From Pedosphaera sp. (lineage in GTDB: Bacteria > Verrucomicrobiota > Verrucomicrobiia > Limisphaerales > UBA9464): a DNA stretch of 12,160 bases. The translations under genes and the position numbers were made by a program. The DNA lies in the NCBI GenBank assembly GCA_009695405.1, contig SIAZ01000099.1, forward strand, positions 1 to 12,160, given 5' to 3'. Below, piece by piece: positions 1 through 8,604 of this stretch (position 1 is its first letter; the number at the start of each line of letters is the position of its first letter). A model generated the notes under the pieces. It saw nothing but the letters and a program-made list of their open reading frames with translations. It did no database searches and was not told the origin of the DNA.

Positions 1-268
1 AGCTTACCCAGTTGTTGCGACTGGGTCCCGCTGTTTAAATTGTCAGGTGTATTCACCAACGTAGGGCAACATTTTCAGCGGCTTATGTCTAGCCGTTTCT
101 TTTACCCCCTTTCCATCGGCCCTTTCCAGCCACCAGCCAAACGCCCTGAGTTGTCGTCGTAGAAAATTATTTTGGTATTGAAATAACCGAGTTAATATAG
201 CAATCTGATGGGCTGGATATTAAAACAGGCTGTCTTTGCTGTTGCCCCTGTTTTCTCTCAGTAAGCCA
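1..268. other. Intergenic region downstream of the cytochrome/WD40 gene
   Basis: I see no convincing coding sequence here. A perfect 7-bp inverted repeat (ACCCAGT at 6-12, ACTGGGT at 20-26) forms a hairpin with a 7-base loop at the extreme left edge, but no T-run follows it on either strand. The region also holds the likely operon terminator listed separately. The middle (about 60-200) is featureless and turns AT-rich near 160-200. Confidence 0.5.
222..254 (-). terminator. Probable intrinsic terminator of the three-gene operon
   Basis: An 8-bp perfect inverted repeat (AAAACAGG at 222-229, CCTGTTTT at 247-254) lies about 15 bases beyond the stop codon of the minus-strand cytochrome/WD40 gene. 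Read on the minus strand, the hairpin ends in TTTT followed by AATAT, so part of the T-run lies inside the stem. The 17-base loop is larger than usual. Position and orientation fit a terminator for the operon, but the structure is moderate rather than strong. Confidence 0.45.
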
Positions 269-3200
269 TTAATGAGAAGGCGTTCTTCCTTTACGTACCT
301 TCAATTGCAGGGAGCGAGATGTTTGCCGTCCAGCTTGGTTCTCAAAAGCATGGAAAGGGCGATCTAGTTCGGCAACCCAAGGCGCACAATGAAGCGAGAT
401 TTCTCGTTCGTTTTCATTGCCCAGAAAAGTGATCCCGTTAAGGCCCAGATTTTCCACGATGACTCCATGAGGAAGATTTTCGATGGAGAAAGTCACTACC
501 CCGTCGATCCCGTTTCGGATAATAGAGAGCCTTGCTAGAGTTGTCCCGCCTGGGATGATTTGAACTTCGTTTTCCGCTCCGTTGACTGGATTAAGGCGAA
601 CAAAAAGCTTTGGGGCTTTATCTTGAATCGTCGGTTTGAGATCGGTGCTTATTCGAATGACCTTGAAGCGACCCTCAATGCGAGCAGAGGCAATCCCAGT
701 GACAAGGCTCCAATTGGGTTGGACGTCTGCGGGACGGTTAGTTCGGACCTGAAGATTGCCGCTGGCCGCGGTATGACCGGCTTCGATGATTAGGGGTGAT
801 TGAAGGTCCCATCCTTCGGGTAGGTGATCGAAATCTACGCGAATCTCGCCGTCAAATCCGTCGACCCGTTCCGCAACCACTTTAAAGGGGTGCCCGCTTC
901 CGGGCGCGACACTTCTGGGAAGATCGGTGAGCTCGACTGTGAAGTCGGGTGAGGCTTCACGAAGGCGTAAGGTATATTGGTGGGCTAGGCTGCCTGCATT
1001 GCGCGAGTCCGTCGCACGAAGCCAATAAGAACCGTCGGAAGGGGCAGTAAAGAAGAGTTGCGAATCGAGCTTTGGACTCCGTAGCGCGTTGTCGTCGTTA
1101 TCGTAGTAAAGTGGGAACACTGGAAGTCCGTTGGGTTCAGGGGCCTGACCCCGAGGGAGGGGGCGAACAATATAAACTGGCTCGTCGACTGGATGGGACA
1201 TCGGGGAACTGTCGAACCACCCTCGTCGTCGCCCGTTTGCACTGTAAAAAACTGAAGCTGAATCAGGGCCTTCAGGCGCGCGAAATAATTTCATTACTTC
1301 GCCTCCGCACCAAAGAAGGTTATTTAGTTCCATCTCTTCCCAATTTTCTAATCGAATAGAGGTATCGTCGGAGGTTGCAGGTCGAAAGGTGATTGCCGAA
1401 TTTCGAACGGCCTGAAGCCGGAGACGTTCGATCGGTTTTCCCTCTGGAGTCAGGAGGGTGATACGAGTGTCCGCTGGGGAACCTAATTGGGCCGCCTGAG
1501 TTTCTACCACATAGGTCTTTCCTCTAAGCGCTTGGAATTGGAAGTCATCGGCGTCGTTAGGAGTTTCAAATCCGCCAGTGACTAAGCTAGGAATGGGAAG
1601 TTCTAGGGGGGCTCCGAGTCGTTCAGTCGCAGTCAGTAGGTGCTCTTGAATTGCGAGTAGTTTTCTGGGCCGCCGTGTCCGGTAGTGAATCGCCGGTTTT
1701 GGAAGTGAAACGTCACCGGGCGCGCCTGCTTTCAGAGTTAATCCTCCAGAGTCGGGCAGGTTGAATCCAAGTAGTCGTATGCTTGAAGAACTGTTGGCGG
1801 GAATGAGTAGCGGTGCGATGCCTGTAACAAAGGGAAATGAACCGAGGCTGAGGCGGAAAAAGTGCTGCGGTGATCCTCCGTAGGTGGCATCGGAAACTCG
1901 AATTCGGTAAAGACCGGACCGAGTGAGGGTATAGGCCATCCAGGGATCCTCAGACTGGGTCATGTTATCGTCGGAGCGAAGTACTTGTCCGTTTTCGTCT
2001 AAAAGCCGGAGCGTGAATGCCCCTGCGGCTCCAATTGAACGGCCCGAGAGATCTGCGACAAGAGTCGTGCCAACCTTAGCGTTGAAAGTAAAATCGACCG
2101 ATTTACCGGGTGTTTCAAGGACGCCCCAAGCGGCAACGGGCAGGCTTTGGATTCTTGTTTCCTCCGTTTGTGGTAGGTCGTCTATCCAGAGTTTAAGACG
2201 AGCAGAATCTCCCGTCGGAGTGCTGATTGAAATCTCCCAAGGTCCGCGTTCTTCATCCGCAGAGGGTGTGAGATCGACATAAAGCCCAGAAGCGTCACGG
2301 GCGGCGGCGAGAGCGCCAATCATCCGCTCGCGATAGAGGCTAATGACCGTGGCTGCTTCGAGATTTGTGCCATAAAGATGGACCCGAGTCCGTTTGCCTC
2401 GGGTTATCCCGAGGGGAGTCAGGCGAATTAACTCGGGTTTGGAAGAGGCGATGGCGATGGTGGTGGTGGTGTGATAGGATCCGAGGGAACCGTCGGCTCG
2501 GCCAACGATGAGAGTTTCATTGCCAGCAAACACCAGCGCAGTGGGCCAGTCGGGTTGAAGTTCGAGGGAAAAGCGTGATCGGAGGTCGCTTGATTCAAAG
2601 AGCTTTACCGTGCGGTCATCCGATGCAGAGGCGACCGTGCGTCCGTCCGGACTGACTGCAATTTGCAAGATGGCCCCTTCATGAGCGAAGACCGATGAGA
2701 CTAAACGGTTGGAGCCTTCTCGAGCATTTTGTCCGATGGAATAGGCTCGAATTCGGTTGTCGTTTCCACCTGTCCACAAGGTGTTGCCGTCGGGAGAAAA
2801 GAGGAGTGTGTTGAGTTCCTTTAGAGCTTGGCCGAAGGTTTCAATCCGAGCCCCCGTCGTTGTATCAAAAAGTTTAGCGGTGCGGTCAAAGCTGGCGCTG
2901 GCAAGCACCTGTCCGCCTGAACGAAAAGCGAGTCCGAAAATGGCGCCTTGACTGGCTCGAATGGTGCGAATGGGTTTATCGTTCGTGGGGGAGCCATTAT
3001 TAGCCCGCCACAGATGAATAGCATCGTCGTAGCCAGCTGAGGCTAATGTGGTGCCGTCAGTGGACAGGGCGAGGGATTGGATGCTGTCTCTATGTGCGGA
3101 AAGAGTTCTCAAGAGTCGGCTGGTTTTGACCTCCCATTGTTGGATATCCCCAGAAGCTCCGGGCGTGCCCACCGCGGTAAAAAGGGTTTGGGCATCGGGC

Positions 3201-3823
3201 GAAAACACCACGGAATTGATTCGCCCAGCGAGACCCTTTAAGGAGCTTTGAACTGAGCGTGAAGGCCAGTTCAGTAAGTCGACTGTGTCTTGCCGAGCGA
3301 CAGCGAGAAGCTTGTGAGTGGGACTATAAGCAAGGGCATTGATTGGAGAATTCGGAGTGCCTTTTGGAGAAATTTTAGGAACCTTGAGATCGCTGGGGTG
3401 AGTGGGTGAGGCGGGTGGTTTGGCACCGTCATCGATCCAAGATTTGATCACTGCCACGATTTCAGGCTTCAAGTGATCCCGTTTGCCGGGAGGCATAAAC
3501 TCATTCTTTCCTGATTTACCCCAGCGGCCTTCTGTTGCGCGGACTAGCAGTGAATCTCGGCTTTTACCCGATACGATCGCTGGCCCAGATTCTCCACCGC
3601 GGAGCAAACCTTGGTAAGATTCGAGCACGAGACTGCCCTCCGGTTCTCTGGAGCCATGACACTCGACGCAATATTGTTGTAGCAGTGCTTCGACTTCGAA
3701 AAACTCGGTTGCTTGGAGGTGGCGAAGGGAGATAAGTTCGGACAGAAGCAAGACCCAAACGAAAGGTAAGATGCGTCTTCCTGTCCGAAGACAAAGCGGA
3801 TGAGTGGGTTGAAAGAAAGCCAC
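269..3823 (-). CDS. Exported planctomycete-type cytochrome c / WD40 / pre-peptidase-domain protein
   Basis: This 1184-residue protein begins with a probable signal peptide (arginines, then a hydrophobic run at about 19-33). A planctomycete cytochrome C-type domain (PSCyt1-like) follows, with the haem motif CVECH (C52, C55, H56) and a likely axial Met in FMPPGK (M110). Residues about 155-455 form seven WD40 blades, each ending in a motif such as AIHLW, TAKLF or TVKLF. The rest, about 460-1184, is beta-rich and includes two pre-peptidase C-terminal-like modules (about 570-660 and 750-980) and Ig/TIG-like segments. The start is GTG, six bases after the stop of the upstream DUF1549 gene, which suggests translational coupling. 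No ATG alternative keeps the signal peptide. By family it is exported and probably binds haem, with the WD40 propeller as a docking platform. Its exact role is unknown. Family assignment is confident; function is inference. Confidence 0.93.
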   Translation of the reverse strand: MAFFQPTHPLCLRTGRRILPFVWVLLLSELISLRHLQATEFFEVEALLQQYCVECHGSREPEGSLVLESYQGLLRGGESGPAIVSGKSRDSLLVRATEGRWGKSGKNEFMPPGKRDHLKPEIVAVIKSWIDDGAKPPASPTHPSDLKVPKISPKGTPNSPINALAYSPTHKLLAVARQDTVDLLNWPSRSVQSSLKGLAGRINSVVFSPDAQTLFTAVGTPGASGDIQQWEVKTSRLLRTLSAHRDSIQSLALSTDGTTLASAGYDDAIHLWRANNGSPTNDKPIRTIRASQGAIFGLAFRSGGQVLASASFDRTAKLFDTTTGARIETFGQALKELNTLLFSPDGNTLWTGGNDNRIRAYSIGQNAREGSNRLVSSVFAHEGAILQIAVSPDGRTVASASDDRTVKLFESSDLRSRFSLELQPDWPTALVFAGNETLIVGRADGSLGSYHTTTTIAIASSKPELIRLTPLGITRGKRTRVHLYGTNLEAATVISLYRERMIGALAAARDASGLYVDLTPSADEERGPWEISISTPTGDSARLKLWIDDLPQTEETRIQSLPVAAWGVLETPGKSVDFTFNAKVGTTLVADLSGRSIGAAGAFTLRLLDENGQVLRSDDNMTQSEDPWMAYTLTRSGLYRIRVSDATYGGSPQHFFRLSLGSFPFVTGIAPLLIPANSSSSIRLLGFNLPDSGGLTLKAGAPGDVSLPKPAIHYRTRRPRKLLAIQEHLLTATERLGAPLELPIPSLVTGGFETPNDADDFQFQALRGKTYVVETQAAQLGSPADTRITLLTPEGKPIERLRLQAVRNSAITFRPATSDDTSIRLENWEEMELNNLLWCGGEVMKLFRAPEGPDSASVFYSANGRRRGWFDSSPMSHPVDEPVYIVRPLPRGQAPEPNGLPVFPLYYDNDDNALRSPKLDSQLFFTAPSDGSYWLRATDSRNAGSLAHQYTLRLREASPDFTVELTDLPRSVAPGSGHPFKVVAERVDGFDGEIRVDFDHLPEGWDLQSPLIIEAGHTAASGNLQVRTNRPADVQPNWSLVTGIASARIEGRFKVIRISTDLKPTIQDKAPKLFVRLNPVNGAENEVQIIPGGTTLARLSIIRNGIDGVVTFSIENLPHGVIVENLGLNGITFLGNENEREISLHCAPWVAELDRPFHAFENQAGRQTSRSLQLKVRKGRTPSH

Positions 3824-3829
3824 AACAGA

Positions 3830-6082
3830 TTAGTGGTTGAACAAGAATTCTTTACTGCTCAGGAGTGCCCAGTATAGGTCTTCCAGCACTGCCTGCCGCT
3901 CCGACATTGGAGCGGATTTGACAGTGTCCATGATGCGGGATTGCTCAGATTGAGTGGGGAAACGACTAAAAGCGCGGAGGTAGGCATCCTCAATATCGGT
4001 AGTGATGTCGCCGGTAGCGCGGGATAGCGAGCACGCTTCAGAGCGTAATTTATCATTTAAGGTTGATCCATTGGCTATGTGCAAGACTTGGGCCATGCTG
4101 GGCTCAGAGGATCGCTCACAATCGCAGTTTTGTAGACGGTCTGGTTTGCCGAAGCTCTTCAAGAAGTAGCTGGCGATTTGTGAGTCAGGCAGCTCTAGGG
4201 CCCGAGTGCCTTTCGGGTAGGTAAGGGCAAAATTATCCCCGTTGTCGGTCGATCGTTTAAATTCCGTCGGAACACCGGTCACTTGGGCGTAGGCGTCGAG
4301 AATCACTTCAGCCATCAGGCGGTGGGGGTGATATCGCGAGTAAAATCGAGTATCCTCCCTATTGCCGGGCAACGTTTCACTGCTGCGTCGATAGGTTTCA
4401 CTCCGTAAAATCTCCCTCATCAAAGACTTTAAATCATAGCGTTGACGTATAAGAAAATCGGCTGTTGCTTTAAACAAGGCTTCATTGCTCGATGGATTGC
4501 TGACCCGAAGATCATCGACTCTTTCGACAAGGCCTATGCCAAAAAAGTTAGCCCAAACTCGATTGACAATGGCCTTGGCAAAATAGGGATTAGAATCGTT
4601 AGTCAGCCAATCAACGACTGCTTCACGGCGATCTGGAAGAGTGCTGTCGTCGACCGTTTTCCCTCCAAGTGGCCGTGGTTTTTGAGGGCGACCAGTGCGA
4701 GGTTGTGCGAGGTCACCTGAGGGTAATGATACAAGAATTCGTTCGGCTTCAAGTGAACTATTTTTTGAACGAACCCGTGCGAAAAGATTAGCATAGGCAA
4801 AATAATCGTCATTGGTCCAACGCTCACTTGGATGATTATGGCACCGAGCACAACCGACACTCATGCCCATGAAGGTCTGTGTGACCGTTTCTGCCATGGT
4901 TCGTGGGTCATCGTGCAGGATAAAAAAATTAGCGGCGCCGTTCTCGAAGTTGCTTCCCTTAGCTAGAACTAGATCGCGAGCGATGATATTCCATGGCGTG
5001 TTACGTTCGACTTGTTCCCGTATCCACCGATGATAGGCGCGAGCCGCTTTCGGGGGGAGAGTTCGCGAATTAACCAGCAACAAATCACTCCACTTGTAAG
5101 TCCAGTAGTCGACAAATTCGGGTCGACGCAGTAACCGCTCGACCAGTGCGTCACGGGCACCTTGGCCGTCTTTGTGGCAGTCGGCTAGGAAGGATCGAAC
5201 ATCCTCTTTCGTGGGTAATGTGCCGAGAGTGTCCAGATGGGCACGCCGAATGAACGTGGCGTGGTCGGCAGGGGGGGAGGGTGGCAAATTTAGCTCTACG
5301 AGCTTTGCATTTATTTGGTCATCGATAAAGCCACGGGATCGAAGGCGGTTTAAAGGCTGAGTTGGAGTTGCGTTTGTCCAAGGGACAGTAACATGAGCGA
5401 CGGCGATCTGGCTTAAGTACCAGACACTGATGGCGCCAGCGCCCGAACCAATCACACGCACTAATCCTGAATCATCTACTTGAGCGACTGTTTCTTGGGT
5501 TGAGGTAAATTTAGTCCAACGCGTGACGTCTTCGATTCGATTTTCCCCAAAGTGTGCGAGGACTTTGATTTGTCTCGTTTCACCGAGTTTAGCCATCGAC
5601 TGAGGCAGGAGCACTTCTAGTCGTTCCAACTTTAGATCGGTCATTTTTGGGGATAGAGATCCAGCAGCAATCCAACGAGCTAAAGTCTGATATTCTGGTG
5701 AGTCTGTTTCGAAACGTTTGCCTCCTTTGTGTGGAAGAGTTCCTGTCGCCTTCAGAAGGAGTAAGCTGCGACCAGGGTCTGACGCATCAATTCGTCGTCC
5801 CGCAGCCGCTCGGGTGATTGCTGTCCAGTCGGCATCGTCATTGTAGCCTCGTAGACTTAGATAAAACCCATTCTTACCGGCCCCAGCCCCGTGGCACGCA
5901 CCCATATTGCAGCCTGTCTTGGTCAGGATGGGCTGTACATGATTTCGGAAACTAGGTTCGGGGATGTTTTGGCTAAATGTAATGTCGGCTAACTCCGCGG
6001 ACGTCTCGACTCCGGCCAGTAGACAAAGCAACTGAGCGTAGCGTCGGAACGGGGAGGAGAAAAAAAACGAAAGAATAAACAT
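3830..6082 (-). CDS. DUF1549/DUF1553 domain protein with Ig-like (BIG2-type) insert
   Basis: This 750-residue protein is the middle gene of the operon. A hydrophobic N-terminus (about 1-30) looks like a signal peptide. Residues about 45-145 are the cytochrome-like region ahead of DUF1549, with a CNMGACH motif (C58, C63, H64; CX4CH rather than CXXCH). Residues about 150-235 resemble a bacterial Ig-like domain. DUF1549 follows (about 250-440) with a second motif, CARCHNHP (C411, C414, H415), which is a true CXXCH. DUF1553 occupies about 480-745 and includes AIVNRVWANFFG. Both motifs and the domain order are characteristic of a large planctomycete/verrucomicrobial family of unproven function. 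It ends six bases before the cytochrome/WD40 gene and starts 30 bases after the DUF1501 gene. A run of eight T's in codons 5-8 is a possible slippage or sequencing-error site, but the frame reads cleanly. Confidence 0.94.
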   Translation of the reverse strand: MFILSFFFSSPFRRYAQLLCLLAGVETSAELADITFSQNIPEPSFRNHVQPILTKTGCNMGACHGAGAGKNGFYLSLRGYNDDADWTAITRAAAGRRIDASDPGRSLLLLKATGTLPHKGGKRFETDSPEYQTLARWIAAGSLSPKMTDLKLERLEVLLPQSMAKLGETRQIKVLAHFGENRIEDVTRWTKFTSTQETVAQVDDSGLVRVIGSGAGAISVWYLSQIAVAHVTVPWTNATPTQPLNRLRSRGFIDDQINAKLVELNLPPSPPADHATFIRRAHLDTLGTLPTKEDVRSFLADCHKDGQGARDALVERLLRRPEFVDYWTYKWSDLLLVNSRTLPPKAARAYHRWIREQVERNTPWNIIARDLVLAKGSNFENGAANFFILHDDPRTMAETVTQTFMGMSVGCARCHNHPSERWTNDDYFAYANLFARVRSKNSSLEAERILVSLPSGDLAQPRTGRPQKPRPLGGKTVDDSTLPDRREAVVDWLTNDSNPYFAKAIVNRVWANFFGIGLVERVDDLRVSNPSSNEALFKATADFLIRQRYDLKSLMREILRSETYRRSSETLPGNREDTRFYSRYHPHRLMAEVILDAYAQVTGVPTEFKRSTDNGDNFALTYPKGTRALELPDSQIASYFLKSFGKPDRLQNCDCERSSEPSMAQVLHIANGSTLNDKLRSEACSLSRATGDITTDIEDAYLRAFSRFPTQSEQSRIMDTVKSAPMSERQAVLEDLYWALLSSKEFLFNH

Positions 6083-6112
6083 GGCCCCAGTGTTTTTACG
6101 GTTGTCTCTCGC

Positions 6113-7498
6113 TTAGGAGAAGAGTTCGCGAATGGGTTGAGTACCAAAATCAACCAAAGGAAAGGGTCGCGCTTGTGGTCCAGGAAGATGGGTCTCCAAG
6201 TCCAGCCCTAGGCTGTGGTAAAGCGTTGCAACAATATCGGCCGGTTTAACCGGACGTTCCGCAGGATAACCACCGATTTCGTCCGAGCGTCCGACCACGC
6301 GCCCTCCTTTTACCCCGCCACCCGCAAAATAGACGGTCCAGCAAGCCGGCCAGTGGTCGCGTCCACCCGTGGGATTGATTTTCGGCGTTCGCCCGAATTC
6401 AGCCAGATTGGCGACGAGTGTCGAGTCAAGCAACCCCCGTTGATGAAGGTCCTCAATGAGCGCGCTATAAGCTTGGTCATACATCGGGCAAACGATGTCC
6501 TTCATCCCTGCGATGCTGGTAAAGGGTTTGGAACCATGGATGTCCCAAGTAATCTCATCGAAAACCGTAATAAAGGTATTGATGGTGACAAATCGAACCC
6601 CGCGTTCCACTAGACGTCGAGCGAGTAGACAGCTTTGTCCAAATCGATTGAGGCCATAGCGTTCTCGAGTTTTCTGCGGTTCCTTACCGAGGTCAAAAGC
6701 CTCACGCGCTTTTTCGCTACTCATCAATCGGTAGGCGGCGGCGAAGTTGGCATCCATTAGTTTGGCGCTTTCGCTTGATTCGAATCGACGTACTGAGTCG
6801 TCAATGATGGCTCTCAACGACTTTCGCCGTTCCAATCGAGCTTCACCCAGATCTTGAGGAGGCAGCAAATCTGGGACTTTAAAGTCGGCTTTGGAAGGGT
6901 CTGAACGAATGGAGAAAGGGTCAAAAGCCTTACCCAGAAAGCCCGCATCCTGACCATGGGGAAGGCCGCCTCCGGTGTTTCCCATAGGTTCGGGAAGGAT
7001 CACGTTGGCTGGGAGATCACTGCGGCGCCCGCGAAGAAATTCAAGGGCACATCCCGCATGAGGTGTATTGACGCCTCCTTGAAACAATCGACCGGTTTGC
7101 ATGAGCTGATGCCCCGTGTCATGGACTGCTGCAGCCGTGTGAAAAACCGATCGAACTAAACTAAAGCGATCGGCGATTGCAGCATGCCGAGGGAGCAGTT
7201 CGGTGAGTTGAAACTGTCCCTTGGTCGAAATCGGTTTAAAGGGGCCACGAATCTCGCGCGGGGCATCGGGCTTCGGATCAAACAGGTCGATCTGCGACGG
7301 TGCTCCTAGATTAAAAATCAAAATGCAAGAACGTCCGTTGTCCGTCGGTGGATGAGCGGCCTCTGATGCTCGAGCTCGTAATCCGGCCATATCTGCCAAA
7401 GACAACCCCAGCGCACCTAGGGATCCAATCTGCAAAAAATCACGGCGTGTTGTTCCGTCGCAGTTGGTAATGGAAGCGTCTCCAGTAATATTTAACAT
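6113..7498 (-). CDS. DUF1501 family protein with twin-arginine signal
   Basis: I place the start at the ATG at 7498, giving 461 residues. The frame stays open to another ATG at 7594 (493 residues), but that would put 32 unremarkable residues ahead of the signal. From 7498 the twin-arginine motif TRRDFLQIG lies at residues 17-25, followed by a hydrophobic stretch (LGALGLSLADM), as usual for this family. The body matches DUF1501, a relative of the alkaline phosphatase/sulfatase fold: CILIFNLGAPSQIDLFDPKP near residue 60, AEFGRTPKI at about 366 and GGRDHWPA at about 378. The product should be exported folded through Tat. It is the first gene of the operon and typically co-occurs with DUF1549/DUF1553 genes. 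Substrate and activity are not established. Family call is very secure; the start is likely but not proven. Confidence 0.93.
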   Translation of the reverse strand: MLNITGDASITNCDGTTRRDFLQIGSLGALGLSLADMAGLRARASEAAHPPTDNGRSCILIFNLGAPSQIDLFDPKPDAPREIRGPFKPISTKGQFQLTELLPRHAAIADRFSLVRSVFHTAAAVHDTGHQLMQTGRLFQGGVNTPHAGCALEFLRGRRSDLPANVILPEPMGNTGGGLPHGQDAGFLGKAFDPFSIRSDPSKADFKVPDLLPPQDLGEARLERRKSLRAIIDDSVRRFESSESAKLMDANFAAAYRLMSSEKAREAFDLGKEPQKTRERYGLNRFGQSCLLARRLVERGVRFVTINTFITVFDEITWDIHGSKPFTSIAGMKDIVCPMYDQAYSALIEDLHQRGLLDSTLVANLAEFGRTPKINPTGGRDHWPACWTVYFAGGGVKGGRVVGRSDEIGGYPAERPVKPADIVATLYHSLGLDLETHLPGPQARPFPLVDFGTQPIRELFS

Positions 7499-7842
7499 GA
7501 TCGGTGAAAGCGTGTTTGCCTTCGGTACGTGCCAGATGAGAGTGCGAGCGGGATACTTAAGTTTTGAGTAGATCAAATTGTTGGCATCCTTCAAGGCGCG
7601 ATTCGTACTCCCGTTTAAGTGAAGTCAGTTCCCTAAATGTGCACTTTTGAATTTGGGGCTTTCTTTAATTCGCAACTTTGATTTTCACGGAATTTACCCT
7701 AGGTCGAGCCTTCAGACAAAGTCTGTTTTAGAATCCACTTTTTGGCCGTCACACAAAAGTTACCACGTTCTAGGGCCCATTTCTTGATCTATGGAGAATT
7801 CATCTTGAACCCAGTTCGTGTCCGACGCATTAAGCTTTTCTG
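7499..7842. other. Divergent intergenic region between DUF1501 operon and phoH
   Basis: The two flanking genes point away from each other, so both promoters should lie here. I see no clear sigma70 pair. The best plus-strand candidate is TTGAAC (7804-7809) with a poor -10 (CATTAA) 17 bases on, and I do not call it. A short hairpin, CAGAC-AAA-GTCTG at 7713-7725 followed by TTTT, could be a weak plus-strand attenuator or terminator. There is no Shine-Dalgarno motif before either start. The stretch 7499-7594 stays open in the DUF1501 frame and could be coding if the upstream ATG is used. Confidence 0.4.
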
Positions 7843-8604
7843 ATGGAAAGCGCAGCAAGTTCGATCGGCGCGAAGGCCAAGGGCCTCGTGAAAACTCCCC
7901 GTACATCTCGGGGTACCGCCGCTTCAACCGGAACCGAATCCGAAAAACCACGGATCAAAAACTACGTTCTCGATACCAACGTCCTGCTGCACGACCCGAA
8001 CGCATTACTCAACTTCCAGGACAATAATGTTCTGATTCCCATCGAGGTCCTAGAGGAGGTGGACAAGTTCAAGAGGGAGACCAGCGAGTGCGGACAGAAT
8101 GCTCGGACCGTTTCACGTCGACTTGATGCGTTCCGTCGTGAGGGGAACCTTAACAAAGGGGTCACCTTGGCCAATGGCGGATGCCTTCAGATTATTTTTC
8201 TCTCCGCACCCAAGAAGGGGGTGGCCCGGGATGTGATGGTCAGCGGGAGCATAGACAATCGAATCCTAGCGCAGGCCCTTTGCATCCAAACCCAGCAACG
8301 GTCCCGCCCAACTATTCTCGTCACCAAAGACATCAACCTTCGACTGAAAGCCGATGTCTATGGACTGGCTGCCGAGGATTATGAGACCGATCAAGTCAAC
8401 CTGAAGGATCTTTACACGGGGATGTTCGAGTTGACGCTGCCGGTGGCCGCTATCGCCGAACTTAAGTTCAACGGTGAGGTGGCATTGCCGACGGGACGAA
8501 CCCGCTTCCCAAACGAGTATTGCACCCTCTTCGAGGAGGGGAATATTAAGCGAACAGTACTCTGCAAGGTGGACGCCACTGGGACCAAACTCATCCCTCT
8601 CTAG
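7843..8604 (+). CDS. phoH: PhoH family protein (PIN-PhoH), N-terminal PIN part, ends at in-frame TAG
   Basis: These 253 residues are the amino-terminal part of a PIN-PhoH protein (PhoH2/YlaK type). After a Ser/Thr/Lys-rich leader (about 1-38) the PIN nuclease domain starts at NYVLDTNVLLHD (D44). Further acidic residues follow in IEVLEEVDKF (E71/E72), SIDNRILAQAL (D138) and LVTKDINLRLKA (D163), which is the usual PIN active-site pattern. Residues about 175-250 are the linker region that normally leads straight into the ATPase. Here the frame meets TAG at 8602-8604, and the same frame then encodes the rest of the protein. In mycobacteria PhoH2 is an RNA helicase/RNase. That family knowledge suggests RNA processing here, but the cut makes activity uncertain. 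Third codon positions look richer in G/C than in the neighbouring genes. The ATG start has no Shine-Dalgarno motif. Confidence 0.88.
   Translation: MESAASSIGAKAKGLVKTPRTSRGTAASTGTESEKPRIKNYVLDTNVLLHDPNALLNFQDNNVLIPIEVLEEVDKFKRETSECGQNARTVSRRLDAFRREGNLNKGVTLANGGCLQIIFLSAPKKGVARDVMVSGSIDNRILAQALCIQTQQRSRPTILVTKDINLRLKADVYGLAAEDYETDQVNLKDLYTGMFELTLPVAAIAELKFNGEVALPTGRTRFPNEYCTLFEEGNIKRTVLCKVDATGTKLIPL
8602..8604 (+). other. Single in-frame amber codon interrupting the PIN-PhoH frame
   Basis: The 7843 frame continues unchanged after this TAG through 8605-9264. The 26 codons from 8605 to 8682 read DCQNVWGIRPKNREQ and then HFAFDALLDER, the conserved entry to the PhoH ATPase domain. There is no frameshift. 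A single base change (for example TAG to CAG, AAG or TGG) would restore a 473-residue protein of normal family architecture. Confidence 0.85.

Noticed and set aside
6..26. Hairpin at the left edge as a terminator
   Set aside because: The 7-bp stem is perfect but no T-run follows on either strand, and the window edge cuts off the context.
7498..7594. Longer DUF1501 start at 7594
   Set aside because: It would place 32 residues without a signal character before the twin-arginine motif. The internal ATG at 7498 gives the normal signal position.
7804..7832. sigma70-like promoter (TTGAAC, 17 bases, CATTAA) upstream of phoH
   Set aside because: The -10 matches only three of six consensus bases, and such pairs occur by chance in a region this long.
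7818..8027. 69-codon plus-strand frame (GTG start) overlapping the phoH start, reminiscent of the antitoxin gene that overlaps mycobacterial phoH2
   Set aside because: It lies entirely in another frame of the phoH leader and PIN start, is low-complexity and rich in Arg/Pro/Gln as expected for an out-of-frame reading, and shows no antitoxin motif. I treat it as a shadow.
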